Positions 50,347 to 58,646 of a stretch of 64,000 bases of DNA are shown in pieces (position 1 is the first letter of the stretch; each line of letters begins with the position of its first letter). The notes under the pieces are model-generated. The model had not been told where the DNA came from. It saw nothing but the letters and a program-made list of their open reading frames with translations, and made no database searches. Both the position numbers and the translations under genes were made by a program. Source of the stretch: Clostridium_AQ sp900552125 (GTDB taxonomy: Bacteria; Bacillota_I; Bacilli_A; Erysipelotrichales; Erysipelotrichaceae); assembly GCA_037892765.1 (NCBI GenBank), contig JBBKBW010000002.1. One strand, 5' to 3'.

Positions 50347-52008
50347 ATGCTGACACAGATTTATGTGAAGAATTTTATCTTAATAGATGAAGTACAATTA
50401 TCACTTTATCCTCATATGTCTGCCTTTACCGGTGAAACAGGTGCAGGAAAATCGCTATTAATGGATGCCATAGGAATTTTAAAGGGTGATCGTGTTTCAA
50501 GCGATATGATTAAACAGGACTGTGATAAAGCCATTATTGAAGGTGTTTTTGAAATTTCTTCTCATTCGATAGCATATAAGCTATTGGAAGAGGCAGGCTA
50601 TGATATAGAAGATGGAGTATTAATCGTAACGCGAGAGATCACAAGAGAAGGCAAGAGCACTGCCCGCATAAATCAGCGGGCAACCACGGTATCTTTTCTT
50701 AAACAGGTTGTTGCATATCTTGTGGATATTCATTCGCAGCACGATACACATTATCTGTGTCATGCGTCTAGTCATCTGATGCTTCTAGATCGCTTTGCAC
50801 AAAACGATGATCTATTAAAGGATGTAAAAGAAAGTTATCATCTATATGATAAGCTTAAAAAAGATTTTGAAACAGCTCTTCATCAGGATTATAATGAAGA
50901 TGATTTAGAGTTTTTGACCTTTCAGCTAAATGAAATAGATGAGGTTTCTCTTCAAGAAGGTGAATTAGAAGAGCTTGAACAGGAACAAAAACAGATGATG
51001 AGCTATGAGAAAAATGCAGAAACAGCATCATCTGCTATTCAATTATTAGATGACAATAGTATTTCCTCAATTTATGAAGCATACCGTCTCTTAAAAATGA
51101 TTCAGGATGATGAAATATTTCAGACTTTATCATCCCAGCTTTTAGATGCTTACTATCAAATAGATGATTATTGTTCACAGATCAAAAAGCATTTAGAAGA
51201 TATGGAGTTTGACGAAGAACATTTCCATGAAATACAGGAACGTATTTTCCTTTTACATAAAATCTATCGTAAATATGGTGGCAGCTATGATGCTGTTAAG
51301 GAAAAACGAGATTTTCTGGAAGAGAAAATTGATAGTATTCTACATCGTCAGGATTATATTAATAAACAAGAGAAAAAAGTAAAAGAAGCCTATCATAAAT
51401 ATCAAAAGGTTTGTGAAAAACTTCATGATAGACGTATCAAAAAAGCAAAAGAGCTGGAAGAATTAATACTAATACAGCTAAAAGACTTACAGCTTCCTAA
51501 CGCTCGCTTTCATGTTGAAATTAATGAATTTGAGGGTAATGCAACAGGTATGGATCAGATTAGTTTTCTGATTTCTATGAATGCTGGAGAAAATTTAAAA
51601 CCTCTACAGGCAACAGCCAGCGGAGGAGAGTTATCACGTTTTATGCTTGGCTTAAAGACAGTGTTTACTAGTCTTACCGGAATCGATACAGTTATCTTTG
51701 ATGAGATTGATACTGGAGTAAGTGGAAGTGTTGCGTTCTCTATTGGTAAAAAAATGGCACAGTTAGGACAAAATACTCAGGTATTCTGTGTCACACATCT
51801 AGCAAATGTAGCTGCCTGTGCTAAGTATCATTACATCGTAGAAAAACATCAGGAAAATAATCAGACTAAAACCTCTATTCGTTTATTAAATGAAGAAGAA
51901 AGAGTTCAAGAGTTAGCCTTTATCTCTACAGGTACAACTTCAAAAACTGCAATAGAAGCAGCTCTAGAGTTCTATAAAAAGGCAAAAGAAGAAACAGGTA
52001 ATAATTAA
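50347..52008 (+). CDS. recN: DNA repair protein RecN
   Basis: 553 residues, SMC-like ATPase. Walker A FTGETGAGKSLLMDAI, a coiled-coil central half (residues 160-370), the ABC signature TASGGELSRFMLGL, Walker B DTVIFDEIDTGVSG and the switch His region VFCVTHLANVAA. It acts in double-strand break repair. GAGGTGAG just after the tlyA stop precedes the ATG. Ku and its ligase elsewhere in the window give a second break-repair route. Confidence 0.95.
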   Translation: MLTQIYVKNFILIDEVQLSLYPHMSAFTGETGAGKSLLMDAIGILKGDRVSSDMIKQDCDKAIIEGVFEISSHSIAYKLLEEAGYDIEDGVLIVTREITREGKSTARINQRATTVSFLKQVVAYLVDIHSQHDTHYLCHASSHLMLLDRFAQNDDLLKDVKESYHLYDKLKKDFETALHQDYNEDDLEFLTFQLNEIDEVSLQEGELEELEQEQKQMMSYEKNAETASSAIQLLDDNSISSIYEAYRLLKMIQDDEIFQTLSSQLLDAYYQIDDYCSQIKKHLEDMEFDEEHFHEIQERIFLLHKIYRKYGGSYDAVKEKRDFLEEKIDSILHRQDYINKQEKKVKEAYHKYQKVCEKLHDRRIKKAKELEELILIQLKDLQLPNARFHVEINEFEGNATGMDQISFLISMNAGENLKPLQATASGGELSRFMLGLKTVFTSLTGIDTVIFDEIDTGVSGSVAFSIGKKMAQLGQNTQVFCVTHLANVAACAKYHYIVEKHQENNQTKTSIRLLNEEERVQELAFISTGTTSKTAIEAALEFYKKAKEETGNN

Positions 52009-52059
52009 CTGACATGACCATCTCCTATATAGCCACACTATATTTAGGAGGTGGTTATT

Positions 52060-53061
52060 TTGTTTAAGAAAGCAGTTGCTTGTCTTTCCTTATGTCTGGC
52101 TGTTTTCTCAACTACTGTTTATGCTAATGATGAATTATATCTAGGTGGTGATAGTATAGGCATTAAGATACAATATGACGGTATATTAGTAATAGGAACA
52201 TATTCATTTTCTATTAACGGAGAAACCTATCAGCCAACAAAAACTATACAGAGTGCGGATGTTATAGTTGAGATTAACAATCAGAAAGTGACAACTCTAC
52301 AGGAATTATATCAGCAGTTGTCTTTATATCAGGAAGAAGTTAATGATATTCCAGTGACTATTCGAAGAAATGATAAAACTATTGAATCTTCATTAAAGAC
52401 GACATATGATACATCAAGTAATACCTTCAAAAGCGGTTTATATGTAAAAGATAGTATTATTGGTGTTGGAACGCTAACGTATTATGATCCATATAATCAA
52501 ATGTATGGAGCCTTAGGGCATGAAATCATGGATACTGATGTGAAAAAGATAGCGAACGTATCTGATGGTTCTTTATATACTTCAAATGTAGTTTCTATCA
52601 CAAAAGCAGAAAAGCATAATCCAGGTGAGAAACATGCGGAAATAAATTTTTCTAACTCTTTTGCGAATATTCTTACAAATACTAATATAGGTATTTATGG
52701 GAAATATCATCAGCTATTAACTGAAATAAAGAAATTTCCTTGGGCTAATCAAAATGAAGTTCATACTGGGAAAGCAGTTATGTATACAGTTGTGAAAGGA
52801 AATGTAATTGAGCCATTTACAATCGAAATTACTAAAACACATTCACAAAATCAGGCAGAACCAAAAGGAATAGAGTTTGTGATAGCAGACGATAGCCTTT
52901 CTTCTATTTCAAATGGTATCGTGCAGGGAATGAGTGGATCTCCCATTGTCCAGGATGGAAAAATCATAGGGGCAGTAACTCATGTAGTAACTTCTAATCC
53001 ATCAAAGGGTTATGGAGTATATATTGAATGGATGTTGGAAAAATCTAGGAATTTGACTTAA
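52060..53061 (+). CDS. spoIVB: SpoIVB serine peptidase (S55), intercompartmental sporulation signal
   Basis: 333 residues. N-terminal signal/anchor LFKKAVACLSLCLAVFSTTVYA, a PDZ domain (residues 30-110: SADVIVEINNQKVTTLQEL), then the S55 peptidase with catalytic His in YGALGHEIMDTD and Ser in QGMSGSPIVQDG followed by GAVTHVV. In Bacillus, forespore SpoIVB cleaves SpoIVFA to activate pro-sigma-K processing. The start is TTG 52060, 7 nt after AGGAGGTG; GTG 52051 is within that site. It sits between recN and spo0A as in Bacillus. Confidence 0.9.
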   Translation: MFKKAVACLSLCLAVFSTTVYANDELYLGGDSIGIKIQYDGILVIGTYSFSINGETYQPTKTIQSADVIVEINNQKVTTLQELYQQLSLYQEEVNDIPVTIRRNDKTIESSLKTTYDTSSNTFKSGLYVKDSIIGVGTLTYYDPYNQMYGALGHEIMDTDVKKIANVSDGSLYTSNVVSITKAEKHNPGEKHAEINFSNSFANILTNTNIGIYGKYHQLLTEIKKFPWANQNEVHTGKAVMYTVVKGNVIEPFTIEITKTHSQNQAEPKGIEFVIADDSLSSISNGIVQGMSGSPIVQDGKIIGAVTHVVTSNPSKGYGVYIEWMLEKSRNLT

Positions 53062-53075
53062 TATGTATATTGAAG

Positions 53076-53106
53076 GAACGACAATCGTCGCTCTTTTTCT
53101 TTTTTT
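53076..53106 (+). terminator. intrinsic terminator after spoIVB
   Basis: Short CGAC / GTCG stem with flanking GA/TC pairs, followed by a long T-rich tract. Moderate strength. Confidence 0.5.
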
Positions 53107-53134
53107 GGATAATATTGTAATATATTTTCTTTAA

Positions 53135-53141
53135 TTCGACA
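53135..53141. promoter_or_regulatory. Spo0A box upstream of spo0A
   Basis: TTCGACA is the reverse of the 0A-box core TGTCGAA. It lies about 45 nt upstream of the likely start following the -10 TATAAT at 53173-53178, a position consistent with autoactivation. Confidence 0.6.
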
Positions 53142-53172
53142 TAATTATCCTATTTCTGCACTATTCCTTGTG

Positions 53173-53178
53173 TATAAT
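53173..53178 (+). promoter_or_regulatory. -10 element of spo0A
   Basis: Perfect TATAAT at 53173-53178, 28 nt before ATG 53206. No good -35 hexamer, as expected for an activator-dependent promoter. Confidence 0.45.
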
Positions 53179-53205
53179 AAAATTAAAAGAAAGAGAGAAA
53201 ACAGT

Positions 53206-54039
53206 ATGAACAGCAAACTAAATGTATATGTAGTAGATGATAGTGTGGAAATGCTGCATTGTATGAAAGAGGAAATTATTAAGAATGACAGGTATCATGT
53301 AATCGGAAGTGCTGTAAATGGAGAAAAGTGTATTCATGAACTTAGAGGGAAGCATCTGGATATATTAATTCTTGATTTAATTATGCCACAGAAAGATGGA
53401 ATCAGTGTTTTGCATGATTTAAAGAAAAATCATATTCAAATAGATCATATAATTTGTACGACACCTTTTGTGAATGATGTCATTATTTCACAGGTTCAAA
53501 ATTATGACATTGACTATATATTAATGAAACCATTTGAAATTAATCAATTATGCGATAAAATAAACTTTATTGTAGGATATGCTCAAAAGGAAAAAATGTT
53601 AGATAGAGTAGTAAAGGTAAATCTTGACGAAGAAGAGAAACAGCGTATACATAAACTGCAGCTGGAATCAGAAATAACAGATCTCTTACATGAAATCGGA
53701 ATTCCAGCACATATTAAAGGATATATGTATCTACGTACAGCTATTCTAGAAACTTATCTTGATGTTGATTTTTTAGGACAGATCACGAAAGTATTATATC
53801 CAGAAATTGCCCGTAAATATGCAACTACAGCATCACGTGTCGAAAGGGCCATACGCCATGCTATTGAAGTTGCGTGGAGCAGAGGAAATATTGATGCCAT
53901 TGATGATATCTTTGGATATACAATATCGGCAAGTAAAGCGAAACCAACAAATTCTGAATTTATTGCGATGATATCGGACAAACTTCGATTAGAACATCGA
54001 TTACATAACAAAAAGAATGTGATACAAACTTTTCGCTAG
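53206..54039 (+). CDS. spo0A: sporulation master regulator Spo0A
   Basis: 277 residues. N-terminal receiver: VYVVDDSVEML (acid pair), phosphoacceptor Asp in ILILDLIMPQKDG, and Lys in YILMKPFE. The C-terminal Spo0A-specific DNA-binding domain starts near residue 150 (LLHEIGIPAHIKGYMYLR) with the recognition helix region TTASRVERAIRHAIEVAWSR and ends LRLEHRL. It switches on sporulation genes by binding 0A boxes. ATG 53206 follows GAGAGAAAA; the 12 upstream codons overlap the promoter and are excluded. Confidence 0.95.
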   Translation: MNSKLNVYVVDDSVEMLHCMKEEIIKNDRYHVIGSAVNGEKCIHELRGKHLDILILDLIMPQKDGISVLHDLKKNHIQIDHIICTTPFVNDVIISQVQNYDIDYILMKPFEINQLCDKINFIVGYAQKEKMLDRVVKVNLDEEEKQRIHKLQLESEITDLLHEIGIPAHIKGYMYLRTAILETYLDVDFLGQITKVLYPEIARKYATTASRVERAIRHAIEVAWSRGNIDAIDDIFGYTISASKAKPTNSEFIAMISDKLRLEHRLHNKKNVIQTFR

Positions 54040-54088
54040 TAATTCATCCTAAAATCATTTATACTTAATAGATGAAATGGGGTAATTT

Positions 54089-55258
54089 ATGGCAGGAAAA
54101 GTAATATTTCATATCGATTTAAATTCATTTTTCGCAAGTGCAGAAATCTTAAAAAATTCTGCCTTAGAAGGACAACCGGTAGTCGTTGCTGGCTTACATA
54201 GAAGAAGTGTTGTAAGTACAGCCAGTTATGAGGCTAGAAAATATGGTATACATAGCGCAATGCCTTTACATATGGCACAAGAAAAATGTCCGAATTTAGT
54301 TGTTGTACAAGGTGATTATGGCTGGTATGAAGAGCTAAGTCAGCGTTTCTTTAAATATTTGCATCGTTTCTCAAACTTAATAGAACCAGCAAGTATCGAT
54401 GAATGCTATATGGATGTTACAGATGTAATTAAAAATTATAAGCGTCCATTAGATTTAGCTTGGCAAATTCAAAAAAGTGTTTATCAGGATTTAAAGCTCC
54501 CTTGCAGTATTGGGGTAGCACCTAATAAGTTTTTAGCGAAAATGGCAAGTGATATGCGAAAACCAATGGGAATTACAATTCTAAGAAAACAGGAAGTTCC
54601 CAAAAAACTTTGGCCTCTTCCTATCGGTGATATGTGGGGAATAGGAAAAAAGACGGTACCTTTATTAATACAAAATGGTATTACTACAATTCAAGATCTT
54701 GCAGATCCAAAGAATGAATCGAAGATTATGTCTTTATTAGGAAAACATGCATATACACATATTCAGCATGCAAGAGGGAATGGTTCTAATCAGTTAACCT
54801 TTAATACAAGTGTTCAATCCATATCACAATCTACTACACTGGATCGTGATATTAGTGATTATGATGAAGTTAAAACTGTATTAAAGAGACTAGCCATATC
54901 TTTAAGCAGACGTGCAAAAGAAGATCATATCAAGGGCTCTTTGATTTCTTTATCTATACGCTATTATGATTTTACTAATGCAGTACGTTCTACAGGAATT
55001 CAGGGTTATACAGATGATGCTAATACTTTATTTGAACATGCACTATTACTCTTTGATCGGCATTATAATGGAAAAGAAATACGTCATTTAGGAATTGGAT
55101 TGGGTTCTTTATATTCATCATTAAAAACAATTGAACAAATTAATTTATTTCAGCATGATATCACACCTACGAATAATGTTCAGGATGTATTGAAAGAACT
55201 TAATGCACAGATTCCTGGTGCACCTTTAATAAGAGCAAGCGATCTTCATAAAAAATAG
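54089..55258 (+). CDS. dinB: DNA polymerase IV (Y family)
   Basis: 389 residues. Catalytic motifs HIDLNSFFASAE (Asp), SIDECYMDVTD (Asp-Glu) and CSIGVAPNKFLAKMASD; a thumb helix-hairpin-helix GIGKKTVPLL and the little-finger domain after residue 230. It performs error-prone synthesis past damage. A GGGG-type site lies before the ATG. I see no clear LexA box. No beta-clamp motif was verified at the C-terminus. Confidence 0.93.
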   Translation: MAGKVIFHIDLNSFFASAEILKNSALEGQPVVVAGLHRRSVVSTASYEARKYGIHSAMPLHMAQEKCPNLVVVQGDYGWYEELSQRFFKYLHRFSNLIEPASIDECYMDVTDVIKNYKRPLDLAWQIQKSVYQDLKLPCSIGVAPNKFLAKMASDMRKPMGITILRKQEVPKKLWPLPIGDMWGIGKKTVPLLIQNGITTIQDLADPKNESKIMSLLGKHAYTHIQHARGNGSNQLTFNTSVQSISQSTTLDRDISDYDEVKTVLKRLAISLSRRAKEDHIKGSLISLSIRYYDFTNAVRSTGIQGYTDDANTLFEHALLLFDRHYNGKEIRHLGIGLGSLYSSLKTIEQINLFQHDITPTNNVQDVLKELNAQIPGAPLIRASDLHKK

Positions 55259-55275
55259 CTAGATATTTGTCGATG

Positions 55276-55303
55276 AGAAGGTAGAAAACATACCTTCTTT
55301 TTT
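55276..55303 (+). terminator. intrinsic terminator of dinB
   Basis: AGAAGGTA / TACCTTCT 8-bp stem, 7-nt loop, then T run. Confidence 0.76.
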
Positions 55304-55329
55304 TCATATGATGTAATAGAGGTGATATC

Positions 55330-55932
55330 ATGAAAAAGAAAACATATCAGGGATTTCTAAAGAAATATCACAATGTATATTTGTTTATCAGCATATTAAT
55401 AGCTTGTGGTTTTTTTATGGGGATCATGTTATCAAAAATTATAGATGTAAATGATATAAAAAGCTTAGCAAGTTATCTTACGACAATGGATTCTACAAGC
55501 AATACCTATGAATTATTTGTATCACAGTTTTTTAATGGTATTATGTTTATTGTATTTGTATTTCTATTAGGAACTTCACTTGCGGGAATACCAATTATCA
55601 GTTTAATTGTATTTTCAAAAGGTATGCAGATTGGATTCTCATGTGCTTTATTTGTTTATTCTTATCATCTAAAAGGTATAGCAGGTATTGTATTAACATT
55701 GTTTCCTCAGGTATTAATGGATTTATTAGCTACTTATCTTATTTGCGCAAGTGCTATTCAGTTATCCATGTATATCATGTATTCAACCACGAATCGTCAT
55801 CGTTTAAACTTTAAGCAGTTATTTAATAGTATTTTAAATGACATCTTTATATGTTTTATAATAGTTCTTGCGGGAAGTTACTTAAAATCTACATTAGTAA
55901 TTCAGTTAATTAAACTATTTAATTTAATGTAA
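55330..55932 (+). CDS. spoIIM: stage II sporulation protein M-like membrane protein
   Basis: 200 residues, five predicted membrane helices in the DUF95/SpoIIM pattern: VYLFISILIACGFFMGIML, SQFFNGIMFIVFVFLLGTS, GIPIISLIVFSKGMQIGFSC, GIAGIVLTLFPQVLMDLLAT and a last helix. SpoIIM with SpoIID and SpoIIP drives septal peptidoglycan thinning and engulfment. The gene is followed at a short distance by xerD, a Bacillus-like neighbour. AGGTGAT precedes the ATG. Confidence 0.85.
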   Translation: MKKKTYQGFLKKYHNVYLFISILIACGFFMGIMLSKIIDVNDIKSLASYLTTMDSTSNTYELFVSQFFNGIMFIVFVFLLGTSLAGIPIISLIVFSKGMQIGFSCALFVYSYHLKGIAGIVLTLFPQVLMDLLATYLICASAIQLSMYIMYSTTNRHRLNFKQLFNSILNDIFICFIIVLAGSYLKSTLVIQLIKLFNLM

Positions 55933-55970
55933 AGTTCCGTTATAATAGTAATACGTAATGGAGGAATTCT

Positions 55971-56633
55971 ATGGAAGAATACACATATGATTATATACAT
56001 GGAACGGATATTTATTTATATCAGCATAAGAAAATGTTTCGTATCAATACCGATACCGCTCTATTAGCAGAATTTATGCAAATTCGTAAGAATGAGACAG
56101 TATTAGACATAGGAACAAACAATGGTGCATTATTACTTGCGGCTCATCAAAAGGGAGCAACAAAACTAATTGGAGTTGATATCCAAGAAGAAGCAATTCA
56201 AGTTGCGAAAAAGAATATGATACACCATAAAATAGATGAAGTTAATTTAATTACAGGTGATGTATGTGATATTGATTTACCGAAGGTAGATGTCATTGTA
56301 TGTAATCCGCCTTATTTTAAAGTAAATGAATCGTCTAATATAAATGAATCTAAAACACTTCAGATAGCTAGACATGAACAGTATCTCACACTGGATCGTT
56401 TATGCAAAAAAGCTAGTGAATTATTAGATAAAAAAGGAAGAATGTATTTAGTACATCGTCCATCACGTATATCAGAAATAATATATGTATTAAAACAATA
56501 TCGTTTACAAACAAGAACACTACAGTTTGTATATGATGAGAATAGAGATGAAGCAGTAAGTGTTTTAATTGAAGCAGTTAAAGATGGAGAAGAACATACG
56601 CATGTTTTAAAACCTCGTATGGTGGAACGATGA
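55971..56633 (+). CDS. tRNA1(Val) adenine-37 N6-methyltransferase-like (TrmN6/YabB)
   Basis: 220 residues. SAM-binding motif I VLDIGTNNGALLLAA, acidic loop GVDIQEEAI, and the N6-adenine methyltransferase motif IV NPPYF. The N-terminal YHGTDIYLYQHKKMFRINTDTAL-like segment (here IHGTDIYLYQHK) is typical of TrmN6 relatives. It probably methylates A37 of a tRNA. A TATAAT hexamer lies at 55941-55946 and GGAGGA before the ATG. It overlaps xerD by 4 nt. Confidence 0.87.
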   Translation: MEEYTYDYIHGTDIYLYQHKKMFRINTDTALLAEFMQIRKNETVLDIGTNNGALLLAAHQKGATKLIGVDIQEEAIQVAKKNMIHHKIDEVNLITGDVCDIDLPKVDVIVCNPPYFKVNESSNINESKTLQIARHEQYLTLDRLCKKASELLDKKGRMYLVHRPSRISEIIYVLKQYRLQTRTLQFVYDENRDEAVSVLIEAVKDGEEHTHVLKPRMVER

Positions 56634-57586
56634 ATATTTCAGAAGCAATAAATGAATATATCATATATATTCAAACAGTAGAAAGAAAGGCTCAGGCTAC
56701 TATTCAATCATATAAGCAGGATTTATTGCTATATCAGAATTGGCTACTATCTCATCATATTAATACAATTGAAGACATTTTGCCTCAGGATATACAAACG
56801 TTCTTAACTGCATTAGAAGAAGGCAATGATGAACTAGAGAAACATCAGCGAAATAGTGTAAATCATATGCTGACAAGTATCCATATGTTTCATCGTTTTC
56901 TTTGTCTACATAATCCTAACCTCATTGATCCTTCATTACCAGTTCGAGGTGGTAAAAAAAAGATGCATCTACCTTTGTATTTCAATGAAAAGGATATTAC
57001 TGTTTTATTAGAGAGTTTTGGTAAAGAACCTATTGAAATATTACAAAAATCAGTACTAGAACTGATGTATGGATGTGGACTTCGAATTAGCGAAGTATGT
57101 AATCTACAGAAATCACAGGTTTTTCTCGAACAAGGTTACATACGTGTTATTGGAAAAGGGGATAAAGAGCGCATGGTGCCGATGCATGAGACCTGTATCC
57201 ATATATTGCGTACATATTTAACTGAGGTACGACCAATATGGGAAAAGAAAACAGTTCATCGTTTTTTTATCAATCAAAGAGGGAATGCATTAACAAGGCA
57301 ATATATTCATACATTTATAAAAAAACGATTGCATATGTTAGGATTGGATGAACGCTTATCTGCTCATAGTCTAAGACATAGCTTTGCTTCTCATCTATTA
57401 GATGGTGGAGCAGATCTGCGTGTTGTTCAGGAGTTGTTAGGGCATAGTGATATTACCACTACACAGATATATACACACATTCAAAATAAACGTCTACAGG
57501 AAGTTATAGATCAATATCATCCTAGAAGCAATAAAAATGATAAAGGTATAAACGAAAACATTGGAAAATTGAATAAAAAGATGTAA
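56630..57586 (+). CDS. xerD: site-specific tyrosine recombinase XerD
   Basis: 318 residues. An N-terminal SAM-like core-binding domain (residues 1-100) and a C-terminal catalytic domain with the full tyrosine recombinase set: Arg in GCGLRISEVCNL, Lys in VIGKGDKERMV, HxxR in LSAHSLRHSFASH, His in LLGHSDITT and the nucleophile Tyr in TQIYTH. It resolves chromosome dimers at dif with XerC. No integron or phage genes are near, and the neighbour spoIIM favours the housekeeping XerD. ATGA overlap with the upstream gene. Confidence 0.9.
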   Translation: MNISEAINEYIIYIQTVERKAQATIQSYKQDLLLYQNWLLSHHINTIEDILPQDIQTFLTALEEGNDELEKHQRNSVNHMLTSIHMFHRFLCLHNPNLIDPSLPVRGGKKKMHLPLYFNEKDITVLLESFGKEPIEILQKSVLELMYGCGLRISEVCNLQKSQVFLEQGYIRVIGKGDKERMVPMHETCIHILRTYLTEVRPIWEKKTVHRFFINQRGNALTRQYIHTFIKKRLHMLGLDERLSAHSLRHSFASHLLDGGADLRVVQELLGHSDITTTQIYTHIQNKRLQEVIDQYHPRSNKNDKGINENIGKLNKKM

Positions 57587-57623
57587 AATAATATAGTGAG
57601 AAAAAATAAGGAGAGTATGTTTT

Positions 57624-58457
57624 ATGAGTAACTGTAATTCATGCCCAAGCAAGGGAACTTGTGGTAAACAGGCAGATAGCTGTGGAATTCAAAACAATGA
57701 ACGCAATAAAATTCGTCATGTCATTGGAGTTATGAGCGGTAAAGGCGGTGTTGGTAAATCCAGTATGAGCGTTTTATTAGCAAAGGCAATGGCTAGAAGA
57801 GGATATAAAGTAGGTATCATGGATGCAGATATCACTGGACCTAGTATCCCTCGTTTAATGGGTTTAACACATGCGAAAGCTTATGGAACAAATGATGCGA
57901 TTGAACCTGTTGTGGACAAAGATGGTATTAAAGTCATGTCATTGAACTTTTTGATGGAAGATGAAAACCAGCCAGTCATATGGCGTGGACCTATTGTCGC
58001 AAATGCGGTTAAACAATTTTGGACTGATGTAATCTGGGAAGAACTTGATTATTTATTTATTGATATGCCTCCAGGTACTGGAGATGTAGCTTTAACAGTT
58101 CTACAAAGCCTTCCAGTCAGTGGTGTTGTGATGGTATCTACACCACAGCCAATGGTTTCTATGATTGTATCAAAAGCTATTAACATGTGTAAACAATGCA
58201 ATATTCCAGTAATGGGTATTATTGAAAACATGAGCTATGTTGTTTGTCCTGATTGCGGCAAACGCATTGAAATCTTCCAACAAAAAAATGTAGAAGAATT
58301 TGTGAAAGAAAATAATGTACCATTATGGGCTGAACTACCAATGATGGATACAATTTCACAGATTTATAAAGATGATGATTTTGATACAGAAACAGCAAAC
58401 CAGATGTATGAATGGATCAAACCTGCAGTAGATAAGTTAATTGAAACAACAAAATAA
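57624..58457 (+). CDS. Mrp/NBP35-family iron-sulphur cluster carrier ATPase
   Basis: 277 residues. Deviant Walker A GVMSGKGGVGKSSMSVLLAK (with signature Lys), switch I MDADITGPSIPRLMG, Walker B IDMPPGTGDVALT and a CxxC in VVCPDCGKR, which forms the bridging cluster between subunits. The N-terminal SNCNSCPSKGTCGKQADSC adds four or five cysteines, as in NBP35-type proteins. It assembles or carries [4Fe-4S] clusters, needed by the many Fe-S enzymes here. AAGGAGAG precedes the ATG. Confidence 0.92.
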   Translation: MSNCNSCPSKGTCGKQADSCGIQNNERNKIRHVIGVMSGKGGVGKSSMSVLLAKAMARRGYKVGIMDADITGPSIPRLMGLTHAKAYGTNDAIEPVVDKDGIKVMSLNFLMEDENQPVIWRGPIVANAVKQFWTDVIWEELDYLFIDMPPGTGDVALTVLQSLPVSGVVMVSTPQPMVSMIVSKAINMCKQCNIPVMGIIENMSYVVCPDCGKRIEIFQQKNVEEFVKENNVPLWAELPMMDTISQIYKDDDFDTETANQMYEWIKPAVDKLIETTK

Positions 58458-58466
58458 CAATATAAG

Positions 58467-58497
58467 GATCTTGTAGAAATGCAAGATCTCTTTGTTT
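58467..58497 (+). terminator. intrinsic terminator after the Mrp gene
   Basis: GATCTTG / CAAGATC stem, 8-nt loop, then TCTTTGTTTT. Confidence 0.65.
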
Positions 58498-58575
58498 TAT
58501 ATGCTTTCCAATAAATAATTTATAGTAATGAAAATGATTTTCAGTAAATTCGATATTTATTTTTTACATATTATC

Positions 58576-58584
58576 TGCTATAAT
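58576..58584 (+). promoter_or_regulatory. extended -10 promoter of purA
   Basis: TGCTATAAT (TGnTATAAT), 62 nt before the purA ATG. I see no PurR box (CGAAC-type) in the leader. Confidence 0.5.
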
Positions 58585-58646
58585 ATTCTAGGATTTTTTG
58601 ATCTCAATTCATACTGCTTTGACAGTTACATGCAAGGAGGATAAAT

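Noticed and set aside
55266..55274. Spo0A-box-like TTTGTCGAT before spoIIM
   Set aside because: One mismatch to the 9-nt consensus, but the dinB terminator lies between it and spoIIM and no promoter is visible in between.
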